Source: Reyranella humidisoli
Lineage (GTDB): Bacteria; Pseudomonadota; Alphaproteobacteria; Reyranellales; Reyranellaceae
Assembly: GCF_019039055.1 (NCBI RefSeq)
Contig: NZ_JAHOPB010000001.1
Span: forward strand, 558,001-622,000
Length of the DNA stretch: 64,000 bases
Reading direction: 5' to 3'
The stretch's first letter is position 1; the number at the start of each line of letters is the position of its first letter. Shown piece after piece: positions 51,996 through 61,287 of this stretch. The notes beneath the pieces are model-generated. The model saw only the letters and a list, made by a program, of their open reading frames with translations, ran no database searches and had not been told where the DNA came from. Made by a program: the position numbers and the translations under genes.

Positions 51996-52793
51996 TCACA
52001 CCACCGGGCTTGCGCCGCCGTCGACGTTGATCGCGACGCCGGTGATGAAGGAGCCGGCATCGGAGCAGAGGAAGCAGGCCATGCGGGCGAATTCCTCGGC
52101 CTTGCCCATGCGGCCCAGCGGGATGCGGCCCTTGGCCATGCCGGCGAGGAATTCCTCGTAGGTCTTGCCCTCGCCCGCCGCGGTCTTGTGACGGCGCTGC
52201 CACTGGTCGCTCTCGATCAGGCCGACCAGCATCGCGTTGACGAGGATATTGTCCTTGGCGAGTTCCTGGCTCATCGCCTTGGTGAGCGCGAGGCCGGCGG
52301 CGCGGCTGACGCTGGTCGGCGTCGAGTTGGCGGTCGGGGCCTTGGCGCCGATGTTCAGCACGTTGACGATGCGGCCCCACTTGCGCGCGCGCATGCCGGG
52401 GATCGTCGCGCGGCTGAGACGGATGGCGGCGAACAGCTTGAGATCGAGGTCGCCCTGCCAGTCCTCGTCGGTCACGGTCTCGAACGACTTGGCATGGCTG
52501 ATGCCGGCGTTGTTCACGACGATGTCGATCTTGCCGAAATCGGCCTCGATCTGCTTGACCGTGTCGGCGATGGGCGCGGCCTTCGAGACGTCGCAGGAAT
52601 AGGCCTCGATCTTGATGTTGGCCTTGCCCGCCGCCTTCTGCACCTCGGCCTTGGCCGCGGCGAGCGCGTCGGCCTTGCGGGCCAGCAGCGCTACCGACGC
52701 GCCCGACGCAGCGAACTCCTTGGCCATGGCGAGGCCCAGGCCGGTGCTCGCGCCGGTGATCACGGCCACCCGGCCATCCATACGTACGTCCAT
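51996..52793 (-). CDS. SDR-fold protein with non-canonical catalytic residues
   Basis: The 265-residue protein has the Rossmann motif TGASTGLG (13-20) and NNAG (94-97), so NAD(P) binding is likely. The catalytic YxxxK of short-chain dehydrogenases is replaced: the aligned stretch PTSVSRAAG has Thr160 and Arg164, and the Ser position is Asn147. A conserved SDR subgroup of this type exists to my recollection; its chemistry may differ. The start ATG at 52793 is supported by a GGAGGACAAG sequence; MDGR at 52781 is an alternative. Confidence 0.82.
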   Translation of the reverse strand: MDVRMDGRVAVITGASTGLGLAMAKEFAASGASVALLARKADALAAAKAEVQKAAGKANIKIEAYSCDVSKAAPIADTVKQIEADFGKIDIVVNNAGISHAKSFETVTDEDWQGDLDLKLFAAIRLSRATIPGMRARKWGRIVNVLNIGAKAPTANSTPTSVSRAAGLALTKAMSQELAKDNILVNAMLVGLIESDQWQRRHKTAAGEGKTYEEFLAGMAKGRIPLGRMGKAEEFARMACFLCSDAGSFITGVAINVDGGASPVV

Positions 52794-52885
52794 CTTGTCC
52801 TCCCGAAATCGGCGAAATCGGGCGACACCATATCCATCGATTTACGGGGCAGCGAGTCCGACATCCCGCAAGGCGAGGCGGACAG

Positions 52886-55213
52886 TCAGCCGTTCCTCGT
52901 CACGCTCTGCTCACGCCCCTGCCGAGCCCGCTCGACCGCCGCGAGGACGCGCTCGGGCGTAGCCGGCGCGTCGAGACGCACCGCCGCATTCCGGCCACCC
53001 ACCGCGCCGATCGCGTCCTTGAGCGCGGTCCATACGGCCGTCGCCAGCATCAGCGGCGGCTCGCCCACCGCCTTGGAGCGGAAGATCGTCGCCTCGCGCG
53101 AGGGCGCATTGTCGAGCAGCGTCACGTTGAAAACCGGCGGCACGTCGCGGCTGCCAGGGATCTTGTAGGTCGAAGGCCCGGTCGTGCGCAGGCGCCCCCG
53201 CGCGTCCCACCACAATTCCTCGCAGGTGAGCCAGCCCTGTCCCTGCACAAAGGCGCCCTCGATCTGGCCAAGGTCGATGGCGGGATTGAGCGATTCGCCA
53301 CAGTCCTGCACCAGATCGGCGCGCAGCACGCGGCTCTCGCCGGTCAGCGTGTCGATCGCGACCTCGGCCATCGCCGCACCGAAGGAGAAGTAGAAGAACG
53401 GCCGGCCACGCATCGCCACGGGATCCCAATGGATCTTCGGCGTCTTGTAATAGCCGGTCGAGGACAGCGAGACTCGCCCCAGCCAGCAGAGCTTCGCGAG
53501 TTCGGCGAAGCTCAGCACCTGGTTGCTGCCGGGCTTTGCGATGCGCACGGTGCCGTCGGCGAATTCGATGTCGGCCTCCGCCACGCCGAAATGTTCGGCG
53601 GCATAGGCCACCATGCGCTGGCGGATCGTGTTCGCGGCCTCCCACGCAGCCCAGCCATTGAGATCCGTCCCCGTCGAGGCCGCGGTCGGCGAGGTGTTGG
53701 GCACTTCGGCGGTCGAGGTCGCGGACGGCCGGATGCGGTCGATGTCGACCTTGAACACCTCGGCCACGATCTGCGCGACCTTGATGAACAGCCCCTGCCC
53801 CATCTCGGTGCCGCCGTGGTTCAGGCGAATCGAGCCATCGGTATAGACATGCACCAGCGCACCGGCCTGGTTCATGTGTGGCAGGTTGAAGGAGATGCCG
53901 AACTTCAGCGGGAAGAGTCCCAGCCCGCGTTTCAGCACGGGGTTCGCCGCATTGAAGGCGTCGATCTCGGCACGCCGCCGTTCGATCTCGCCGCCTTTCT
54001 TCACCTCGGCCCAGCAGCGCGCCAGATGGTTCTCGTCGACCTTCTGGCCGTAGGGCGTCTCGTCCCGCCCCTCGGCATAGAAGTTGAGCGCCCGCACCTC
54101 GACGGGATCGCGGCCGAGATGGAGTGCGATACGGTCGAGCGCATCCTCCATGATCACCACACCCTGCGGCCCGCCGAAGCCGCGGAAGGCGGTGTTCGAC
54201 TGCTTGTTGGTGCGGCAGGCATAGCCGACGGCGCGGAAGTGCGGGATCCAGTAGGCGTTGTCGGTATGGGTGAGCGCGCGCGCCACGACCCCCGGCGTGA
54301 GATCGAGGCTCCAGCCGGCATCGGCCGCCAGCACGGCGTCGAGCGCCCGCACGCGACCCTCGTCGTCGAAGCCCACCGTGTAGCGATAGTCGAAACCGTG
54401 ACGCTTGCCGGTCGCCACCATGTCGACCTCACGCGGCAACCTGAGCTTCACCGGCCGGCCGGTATGGTTCGCCGCGACCGCTGCTGCGGCTGCGACCCAG
54501 GAGGCGTTGCTCTCCTTGCCGCCGAAGCCGCCGCCCAGGCGGCGCACCACCGCCGTCACGCGGTTAAAGTCGCACCCGAGCAGCCGCGCGCAGATATGCT
54601 GCACCTCGGTCGGATGCTGGGTCGAGGAATGGACCGTGATGTCGCCGTCCTCGCCTGGCAGCGCGAAGGCGATCTGGCCTTCGAGATAGAAATGCTCCTG
54701 CCCGCCGACGCTGAACTCGGCTTCGAGCCGATGCGGTGCACTTGCCAACGCCGCATCGGGATCGCCGCGCAGCACCGTCGACGGCGCCTGCACATAGGCC
54801 TTTCGTTCCAGCGCCGTCGCGATGTCGAGGATCGGTTCTTCGGCCTCGATCTCGACGACGACTTTCTCGACAGCGGCACGCGCCGCATCGAGCGTTTCCG
54901 CGACGACCATCGCCAGCGTCTGGCCCGCGAACTCGATCCGGTCGACGGCGAACAACGGTTCGTTCTGGCCGATGGCCGCAACGTCGTTCTTGCCGGGAAT
55001 GTCCGTCGGGCCAAGCACCGCGACTACGCCGGGCATCTTCGACGCCACGGCGATGTCGACTTTCACGAGTTTCCCGCAGGCGATGGTACTCAGCACCAAT
55101 GCACCGTGCAGCGTGTCGGGCGGTTCGGGCATGTCGTCGATATACAGCGCCTGCCCCGTGACGTGCTTCAGCGCGCTGTCGTGGCGCCGCGCCTTGTGGA
55201 CCTGCGCGCTCAC
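52886..55213 (-). CDS. xdhB: Xanthine-dehydrogenase-type molybdopterin-binding large subunit
   Basis: The 775-residue subunit has the xanthine oxidase family layout (aldehyde oxidase a/b hammerhead, then molybdopterin-binding domains). Motifs include RRLGGGFGGKE, TAFRGFGGPQG, GGTEMGQGLFIKVAQI and VGEPPLMLATAV (with the catalytic Glu). It hydroxylates a purine or other N-heterocycle at Mo. It overlaps xdhA by 4 nt. No xdhC chaperone gene is present nearby. Xanthine is the default guess for the substrate; the neighbours leave it open. Confidence 0.92.
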   Translation of the reverse strand: MSAQVHKARRHDSALKHVTGQALYIDDMPEPPDTLHGALVLSTIACGKLVKVDIAVASKMPGVVAVLGPTDIPGKNDVAAIGQNEPLFAVDRIEFAGQTLAMVVAETLDAARAAVEKVVVEIEAEEPILDIATALERKAYVQAPSTVLRGDPDAALASAPHRLEAEFSVGGQEHFYLEGQIAFALPGEDGDITVHSSTQHPTEVQHICARLLGCDFNRVTAVVRRLGGGFGGKESNASWVAAAAAVAANHTGRPVKLRLPREVDMVATGKRHGFDYRYTVGFDDEGRVRALDAVLAADAGWSLDLTPGVVARALTHTDNAYWIPHFRAVGYACRTNKQSNTAFRGFGGPQGVVIMEDALDRIALHLGRDPVEVRALNFYAEGRDETPYGQKVDENHLARCWAEVKKGGEIERRRAEIDAFNAANPVLKRGLGLFPLKFGISFNLPHMNQAGALVHVYTDGSIRLNHGGTEMGQGLFIKVAQIVAEVFKVDIDRIRPSATSTAEVPNTSPTAASTGTDLNGWAAWEAANTIRQRMVAYAAEHFGVAEADIEFADGTVRIAKPGSNQVLSFAELAKLCWLGRVSLSSTGYYKTPKIHWDPVAMRGRPFFYFSFGAAMAEVAIDTLTGESRVLRADLVQDCGESLNPAIDLGQIEGAFVQGQGWLTCEELWWDARGRLRTTGPSTYKIPGSRDVPPVFNVTLLDNAPSREATIFRSKAVGEPPLMLATAVWTALKDAIGAVGGRNAAVRLDAPATPERVLAAVERARQGREQSVTRNG

Positions 55214-56598
55214 AGCGCCTCGACCTCGAGCACCCGCTGCGGATCGGCGAGGCGCAGTTCCAGCCGGCGCAACAGGTTGGCCGCGACCTGTAGGCGATAG
55301 TCGGCCGAGCCGCGCCAGTCATCGACCGGCTTGAAATCCTCTCCGACGGCGGCAATTGCGGCTGCAAAGCCGTCCTTGAGCAAGGCCGCCTCGGCCGCGC
55401 GCGCCCGGCGCGGCGTCGCCGCCATGCCGCCGAACGCCAGCCGCGCATCCTCGATCTTTCCATTGCGGATTCGCACGCGGTAGGCGCCCGCGACGGTCGA
55501 GATATCCTGGTCGCGGCGCTTGCTCACCTTGTCGCAATGAAAGCTTTCGCCCTCCCACAGACGCGGCATGGAAATACTCTGGATGATCTCGTCCGGCGCC
55601 AGCGCGGTCTTGCGATAGTAGAGGAAGAAGTCGTCGAGCGGGATTTCGCGCGTGCCCCGCTTCGAGACCAGGGTCAGGCTCGCCTCCAGCGCCAGCAGGA
55701 CCGGCGGCATGTCGCCGATCGGCGAGGCCGTGCCGATATTGCCGCCGATCGTGCCCATGTTGCGGATCTGCCGCGAGCCCAGCCGCGACAGATAGGAACG
55801 CAGCGCGGGAAAGGCCTCAACGAGGGTGGACGTCGCCGCCGCATAGGTCGCCGCCGCGCCGATGGTGACCTTGTCGTCGGTCGTGGAGATCGCCGCCAGC
55901 TCGGGCACGTGCCGGAGATGGATCACTTGCTTCGGCGGCTTGCGCGCACGGCTCGCCAGCAGGCCGAGATCGGTGGCGCCGGCCAGCAGCAGCGCGTCGG
56001 GATGCGCCGCGCGCAGATCGAGGAGTTCATCGAGCGTGCGCGGCGCGAAGAAGGCGCCGTCGAACACGACGGACGCCGGCCGTGCGAGGATCGCAGGCGC
56101 CGCCGGCGGCGGTTCGACGGCCAGTCCTGCGATCCGCGTCATCGCCTCGACGATCGGCCGATAGCCCGTGCAGCGGCAGAGATTGCCGGCCAGCGCATCG
56201 TGGATCGATCCCGTGTCGGCGGTGTTGCCGCCGCTCGCGAAGGCCAGCGCCGACATCACGAAGCCCGGCGTGCAGAAGCCGCATTGCGTCGCATCGGCTT
56301 CGGCCATCGCCGTTTGGACGGGATGCGGCGCGCCCTCGGCGCCGCGCAGACCCTCGACCGTGCGCACCGACTGGCCGTCGACCTGTCCCAGCAGAACGAT
56401 GCAGGAATTGATCGCCTCACGGCGGCCGTCGCGCTCCAGCACCACGGTGCAGGCGCCGCAATCGCCTTCGGCGCAGCCTTCCTTGGTCCCGCGCAGGCCG
56501 CGATGGTCGCGCAGCCAGTCGAGCAGGGTCGTCATCGGCGAGAGGCCGGGGACGTCCACGAGCGTATCGTTGAGCGCGAAGCGCATGTTATCCGCCAT
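55210..56598 (-). CDS. xdhA: Xanthine dehydrogenase small subunit (2x[2Fe-2S] and FAD)
   Basis: The 462-residue protein combines two iron-sulfur domains (Cys42, 47, 50 and 66, then Cys106, 109, 141 and 143 in QCGFC and CRCTGY) with a FAD-binding domain (GGNIGTASPIGDMPPVLLAL). It passes electrons from XdhB to NAD+. Starts at 56598 or at the ATG 56586 (MRFALND, with GGCGGA upstream) are both possible. It is divergent from the deacetylase-like gene by 95 bp. Confidence 0.92.
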   Translation of the reverse strand: MADNMRFALNDTLVDVPGLSPMTTLLDWLRDHRGLRGTKEGCAEGDCGACTVVLERDGRREAINSCIVLLGQVDGQSVRTVEGLRGAEGAPHPVQTAMAEADATQCGFCTPGFVMSALAFASGGNTADTGSIHDALAGNLCRCTGYRPIVEAMTRIAGLAVEPPPAAPAILARPASVVFDGAFFAPRTLDELLDLRAAHPDALLLAGATDLGLLASRARKPPKQVIHLRHVPELAAISTTDDKVTIGAAATYAAATSTLVEAFPALRSYLSRLGSRQIRNMGTIGGNIGTASPIGDMPPVLLALEASLTLVSKRGTREIPLDDFFLYYRKTALAPDEIIQSISMPRLWEGESFHCDKVSKRRDQDISTVAGAYRVRIRNGKIEDARLAFGGMAATPRRARAAEAALLKDGFAAAIAAVGEDFKPVDDWRGSADYRLQVAANLLRRLELRLADPQRVLEVEAL

Positions 56599-56693
56599 GC
56601 GAACAGGATGGTGGGCGTTGAAGTGCGACGCAACCCGTGTTGCACTCCCCATGCCAACCACAGCGCGCCAACCAAGGAAAGAAAGCCCCCCGG

Positions 56694-57593
56694 ATGGACC
56701 CCTACCGTTTCGGCTATTCCCCCATTGTCGGCCGACCGAAGCTTTCCTGGCCCAACGGCGCGCGGGTCGCGGTCTGGGTCTGCCCCAACATCGAGCATTA
56801 CGAATACATCCCGGCCGAGGTCCGCGTGCGCAATCCGTGGCCGCGCATGCCGCATCCCGACGTGCTGGGCTATGGCGGCCGCGACTACGGCAACCGGGTC
56901 GGCCTGTGGCGCATGTTCGAGGTGCTCGACAAGCACAGCATCCGCTGCACCGTCTCGCTCTCGATGTCGGTGATCGAGATGTACCCCGAGATCCTGGAAG
57001 CGATGGAAGCCCGCCGCTGGGAATACATGAGCCATGGCTACTTCAACACGCGCTACCACTGGGGCTACAGCGAGCAGGAGGAGCGCGAGGTCATCGAGCA
57101 CAGCAAGGCAACGCATCTGCGCCTCACCGGCCGCAAGCTGCGCGGCTGGTTCTCGCCGGCCGTGTCCAACACGCTGAACACGCCCGATCTCGTGAAGGAA
57201 GCCGGCCTCGACTATTTCTGCGACTTCTATCACGACGACCAGCCGACGCCGCTCGCCACGAAACACGGTCCGCTGATCCATGTTCCCTATTCGATGGATC
57301 TCAACGACGCGATGATCTACCGCCAGCCGGTCGAAGCGGAGGAGTTCGCCCAGATGATCATCGACCATTTCGACACGGTCTATCGCGAGGGCGGCGAGAA
57401 CGGCCGCGTCATGTGCCTCGCGCTCCACCCCTACATGATGGGCGCACCGCACCGGCTGAAGCATCTCGACCGCGCGCTGTCCTATATCCGCCAGCACAAG
57501 GATGCCTGGGTCTGCACCGCCGAGGAAATCCACGACTGGTACGTCGCGAACGGGCTTAAACCCTACCAGCAGCATCTCGGAAAGGACGCCTGA
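56694..57593 (+). CDS. Polysaccharide-deacetylase-family hydrolase, paralogue 1
   Basis: The 299-residue protein is of the NodB-fold type related to PuuE-like allantoinases. Features include RPKLSWPNGARVAVWVCPNI, MSHGYFNTRYH (metal-binding His), RGWFSPAVSNTLNTPDL and LHPYMMGAPHRLKHL. The canonical TFDDG motif of chitooligosaccharide deacetylases is absent. The ATG at 56694 follows AAGGAAAGAAAG. The next gene is a paralogue, one base after its stop. In this context a C-N bond hydrolysis in heterocycle breakdown is plausible. Confidence 0.84.
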   Translation: MDPYRFGYSPIVGRPKLSWPNGARVAVWVCPNIEHYEYIPAEVRVRNPWPRMPHPDVLGYGGRDYGNRVGLWRMFEVLDKHSIRCTVSLSMSVIEMYPEILEAMEARRWEYMSHGYFNTRYHWGYSEQEEREVIEHSKATHLRLTGRKLRGWFSPAVSNTLNTPDLVKEAGLDYFCDFYHDDQPTPLATKHGPLIHVPYSMDLNDAMIYRQPVEAEEFAQMIIDHFDTVYREGGENGRVMCLALHPYMMGAPHRLKHLDRALSYIRQHKDAWVCTAEEIHDWYVANGLKPYQQHLGKDA

Positions 57594-57594
57594 C

Positions 57595-58521
57595 ATGAGC
57601 GCCCCCGTTTCCAAGAACCCGCCGCCCCTGCCCGCCGGGATGGACAATCCCTGGTACGACTTCTCGCCCTATCCGAAGCGACCGAAACTCAACTGGCCGC
57701 GCAACGCGCGCGTAGCCTTCTACGTCGTTCTGCATCTCGAATATTACGAGCTGCTGCCGCCCGACGGCATCGTGAAGGACAGCCGCTTCACGGGCGAGTT
57801 CGGGACATATCATCCCGACTACCGGACCTGGACGCAGCGCGAGTACGGGAACCGCACCGGCATCTTCCGCGTCCTCGACGTACTCGACCGCTACCAGATC
57901 CGGGCCGGCGTCGCGGTCAATGCCATGGCGGCGGAGCGCTATCCCTTCCTGATGGAGCAGTTCCGCAAGCGGAACTACGAGATCATCGGCCACGGCGTCT
58001 CGGCAAACCGCATGATCAGCTCGAAGATGAGCGAGGCCGAGGAGAAGCAGGAGATCGCGACCTCGCTCGCCGCCCTCGAGAAGGCCTCGGGCACGGCGCC
58101 GCGGGGCTGGCTCGGCCAGGAATTCGGCGAAAGCCAGCGCACGCCGAAGCTGCTGGCCGACGCCGGCCTCGACTATGTCCTCGACTGGCCCAACGACGAC
58201 CAGCCCTATCCGATGCATGTCGGCGAGGGCCGCAAGTTCGTCTCGCTGCCCAACCAGCCGGAATGGGACGACGTGCAGCAGCTCTGGCTGAGGCGCATCA
58301 ACACCACGCGCTATCCCGACATCGTAGGCGACGCCTTCGAGCTGCTGCATCACGAGGGCGGCCAGGTGTTCAACCTGTCGATCCATCCCTGGCTGATGGG
58401 CATGGCGCATCGCATCAAGTATCTCGACGAGGCCCTGCGCCGCGTCGAGCGCTTCGGCAATGTCTGGCATGCGACGCCCGGCGAGGTGGCGAAGCACTAT
58501 CGCGAAACGATGATGGGCTGA
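57595..58521 (+). CDS. Polysaccharide-deacetylase-family hydrolase, paralogue 2
   Basis: The 308-residue protein is collinear with paralogue 1: RPKLNWPRNARVAFYVVLHL, IGHGVSANRM, RGWLGQEFGESQRTPKLLAD and IHPWLMGMAHRIKYLD. The residues at the metal site differ (GHGVSANR against SHGYFNTR), so the two may act on different substrates or form a heteromer. The ATG at 57595 lies one base after the previous stop. A MmgE/PrpD gene follows after 5 bp. Confidence 0.84.
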   Translation: MSAPVSKNPPPLPAGMDNPWYDFSPYPKRPKLNWPRNARVAFYVVLHLEYYELLPPDGIVKDSRFTGEFGTYHPDYRTWTQREYGNRTGIFRVLDVLDRYQIRAGVAVNAMAAERYPFLMEQFRKRNYEIIGHGVSANRMISSKMSEAEEKQEIATSLAALEKASGTAPRGWLGQEFGESQRTPKLLADAGLDYVLDWPNDDQPYPMHVGEGRKFVSLPNQPEWDDVQQLWLRRINTTRYPDIVGDAFELLHHEGGQVFNLSIHPWLMGMAHRIKYLDEALRRVERFGNVWHATPGEVAKHYRETMMG

Positions 58522-58526
58522 TTCGC

Positions 58527-59861
58527 GTGACCCAGTTCTGGCTCGATACGCTCGCGGAGTTCATTGCGGGCTTCCGTCTGGAGTCCCTGAAGCCGGCCAC
58601 GGTCGAGCAGACGACCTATGTCGTCCTCGACACGATCGGCGCCATCGTGGGCGGCGCGGCCGAGCCCGAGATGCAGGCCCTCACCGCCAAGCTGACCGTC
58701 AGCCCGGTCGGCGAGGCCTCGGTGATGGGTACCGGCAAGACAGCCGTGTCGGCCGCCGCCGCGTTCCTCAATGGCACCGCCGGCACATTCCTCGAGATGG
58801 ACGAGGGCAATCGCTTCGCCAAGGGCCATCCCTCGATCCATGCGTTGCCGGCGGTCTGGGCCCTGGCCGAGATCAACGGCCTGTCCGGCAAGGCCGTGAT
58901 GGAAGCGCTGATCCTGGGCTACGAGGTCGGCGCGCGTATAGGCATCGCCGCCGCGATGCGACCCGACATGCACCCGCACGGGACCTGGGGAACGGTCGGC
59001 GCCGCCGTCGCCGTGGCCAAGCTGCTGGGCTACGACGCCGCGCAAATCCGCGAGACGATCAATGTCGCTTCATCGCTCACCCTCGCCTCGTCCAAGCGCA
59101 CCATGCTGGAAGGCGGTACGGTGCGGAACGCCTATGCCGGAATCTCCAATCGCATGGCGCTGATGGCGATCGATCTCGTCGAGGCCGGCTTTATCGGCGA
59201 ACGCGACGGGCTCTCCAGCGTGTTCGGCAAGGTCGTGTCCGAGCGGTTCGACACGGCGCGGATGATCGACGGGCTCGGCCGCGACTGGCAGATCGACCAG
59301 AACTATTTCAAGCTCCATTCCTGCTGCCGCTACAATCACGGCGCGCTGGACGCGCTCGACATCCTGCTCGCGAAACAGGCCGTCGCGGCGGACTCGGTCG
59401 AGCGCGTGGATGTCGCGAGCTATCTCTACGCCGCCGAACTCGACGACCAGTCCCCGCGCAACACGCTGGCCGGCAAGTTCTCGGTGCCCTTCGCCGTCGC
59501 CACGCGTCTGGTGCGCGGCTCCTCGCGTGTGGAGAACTTCACCTGGGACGCGCTGCGCGACGAGCGCGTGCAGGCGTTGGCCAAGCGCGTGTTCGTCGTC
59601 GAGGACAAGGCGATGACCGCCCGGCTGCCGCAGTTCCGGCCGGCCCGCGTCGATCTCCGGCTGCGCGACGGCCGCACACTCACTTCGGCCGTCGAGGCCA
59701 ATCGCGGCGACGACCAGGATCCCTATTCGCGCGACGAGCTCACCGGAAAGTACTTCTCGCTGACGGCACGGATGTTGCCTCACGAAGTTGCCGACGAAAT
59801 GCGGAAGAAGATTCTGGTACTGGACAGGGTTGCCGACATACGCTCGATCTTCGCTCGTTGA
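58527..59861 (+). CDS. MmgE/PrpD-family protein
   Basis: The 444-residue protein matches the MmgE/PrpD family (DTIGAIVGGA, FLNGTAGTFLEMDEGNRFAK, HPHGTWGTVGAAVAVAKLLG, FKLHSCCRYNHGALDAL). Characterised members include 2-methylcitrate dehydratase and cis-aconitate decarboxylase; many family members act on other carboxylates. The start is the GTG at 58527, 5 bp after the deacetylase-like stop. The Liv binding-protein gene follows 16 bp later. It probably handles a carboxylic intermediate of this pathway. Confidence 0.88.
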   Translation: MTQFWLDTLAEFIAGFRLESLKPATVEQTTYVVLDTIGAIVGGAAEPEMQALTAKLTVSPVGEASVMGTGKTAVSAAAAFLNGTAGTFLEMDEGNRFAKGHPSIHALPAVWALAEINGLSGKAVMEALILGYEVGARIGIAAAMRPDMHPHGTWGTVGAAVAVAKLLGYDAAQIRETINVASSLTLASSKRTMLEGGTVRNAYAGISNRMALMAIDLVEAGFIGERDGLSSVFGKVVSERFDTARMIDGLGRDWQIDQNYFKLHSCCRYNHGALDALDILLAKQAVAADSVERVDVASYLYAAELDDQSPRNTLAGKFSVPFAVATRLVRGSSRVENFTWDALRDERVQALAKRVFVVEDKAMTARLPQFRPARVDLRLRDGRTLTSAVEANRGDDQDPYSRDELTGKYFSLTARMLPHEVADEMRKKILVLDRVADIRSIFAR

Positions 59862-59877
59862 TTGCCGGGAGGTTTTC

Positions 59878-61104
59878 ATGACCAAGCAACGCACGTCTGC
59901 GGTTTCACGCCGGACCTTTCTCGCCGGCAGCACGGCATTGGCCACCGGAGCGATCGCCGCCCCTTCCCTTGTCGGCGCGCAGCCCGCCGCCGTGAAGGTC
60001 GGCATGATCCATCCCGTCACCGGCTTCGTCGCCTATAACGGCCAGCAGAGCCGGCTGGGCGGCGCGATGGCGATCGAGGACGTGAACAAGGCGGGCGGCA
60101 TCAAGGCGATGGGCGGCGCCCGGCTCGAGGCGCTGCTGGGCGACAGCCAGTCCAAGGTCGAGGTCGGCGTCAGCGAAGTCGAGAAGATGAACGAACAGGG
60201 CGTGGCGGCCTATATCGGCTGCTTCCAGAGCCCCGTCGGCATCGCCGCCAGCCAGGCGGCCGCCAAGTACGGCACGCCGTTCCTCGTGGATGTCGGCGCC
60301 TCCGACCTGCTGATGAGCCGCGGCCTCAAGAACGTATTCCGCCTCAAGCCGGGCTTTGGCGTCTGCGTCGACGACGGCATCGCCTCGCTGGGTGCGCTGA
60401 ACAAGGCGGCCAACGGCGTCGCCAAGACCGCGGTCATCGTCCACGAATCGGGTGAGTTCGGCACCGGCACGGCCAAGCTGGTGGCGGGCAAGCTGCCCTC
60501 GATTGGCATCGCGGCGAAAGAGCTGATCGCCCACGACAATCCGACGCGCAACTTCGACAACATCGCGCTGCGCATCCGCTCGCTGGCGCCCGACATCGTC
60601 ATGATGTCGAACTACGGCAACGAATACATGCTGCTGGCGCGCACGCTCTACCAGCAGAAGGTGAACGTCGCGGGCTTCTTCTCGATCCTGGGCGGCGGCT
60701 TCAACTACAAGTTCGTCAAGGAGATGCCCGACGTCTCCCAGTACATGATGGACGTGAACCACTGGTACAACCCGAAGAGCCCGCAGGCCCAGGCGCTGAA
60801 GAAGCGCGTCGAGGCCACGGGCGCGCTGTTCACCTTCGAGGTCTATCTCACCTACAGCAACGTCATGCTGCTGGCCGATGCGCTGGAGAAGGCGGGCTCG
60901 GCCGACAAGGAGAAGCTCATCGCGGCGCTGGCGGCCTCGACCTTCAAGGCCGAGCTGATGCCCTACGGACCGACCAAATTCGTCAACGGACAGAACGAGG
61001 GCGGCCGGCCGGCGACCATGCAGTCGCTCAAGGGCGAGATCGAGGTGATCGCGCCCGAGGCGTTCGCCTCGGCCAAGGCGGTATTCCCCAAGCCGAAGCT
61101 CTAA
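59878..61104 (+). CDS. Branched-chain-amino-acid-type ABC transporter substrate-binding protein
   Basis: The 408-residue protein has a Tat-like signal (SRRTFLAGSTALATGAIAAP) and a Leu/Ile/Val-binding-type fold (VKVGMIHPVTGFVAYNGQQS, AIEDVNKAGGIKAMGGARL). The ligand-binding LivK family takes amino acids, amides, urea or aromatic acids. Placement behind the hydrolase genes suggests it captures the pathway substrate. The ATG at 59878 follows GGGAGG. A palindromic repeat lies between it and the permease genes. Confidence 0.9.
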   Translation: MTKQRTSAVSRRTFLAGSTALATGAIAAPSLVGAQPAAVKVGMIHPVTGFVAYNGQQSRLGGAMAIEDVNKAGGIKAMGGARLEALLGDSQSKVEVGVSEVEKMNEQGVAAYIGCFQSPVGIAASQAAAKYGTPFLVDVGASDLLMSRGLKNVFRLKPGFGVCVDDGIASLGALNKAANGVAKTAVIVHESGEFGTGTAKLVAGKLPSIGIAAKELIAHDNPTRNFDNIALRIRSLAPDIVMMSNYGNEYMLLARTLYQQKVNVAGFFSILGGGFNYKFVKEMPDVSQYMMDVNHWYNPKSPQAQALKKRVEATGALFTFEVYLTYSNVMLLADALEKAGSADKEKLIAALAASTFKAELMPYGPTKFVNGQNEGGRPATMQSLKGEIEVIAPEAFASAKAVFPKPKL

Positions 61105-61149
61105 GGGCTTCCGGGTGATATTGAATCGCGTCGAGTTTCCCAACAAAGA

Positions 61150-61258
61150 CCTTACCCTGAGGAGCGAACGCAGTGAGCGTCTCGAAGGGTGGGGACGAGC
61201 ACCGCGTCTGCTGCCCATCCTTCGAGACGGCCCTTCGGGCCTCCTCAGGATGAGGGGT
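61150..61258. repeat. Palindromic intergenic repeat, copy 2
   Basis: cgtctcgaagg (61178-61188) and ccttcgagacg (61219-61229) are the same 11-bp arms as at 16191 and 16226, flanked by ccttaccctgaggag and ctcctcaggatgagg outer arms. It lies in the 183-bp gap between the binding-protein gene and livH, where such stems often stabilise upstream mRNA. Confidence 0.8.
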
Positions 61259-61287
61259 AGACCCGAAGCCGAAAGAAACTGAGGGAC

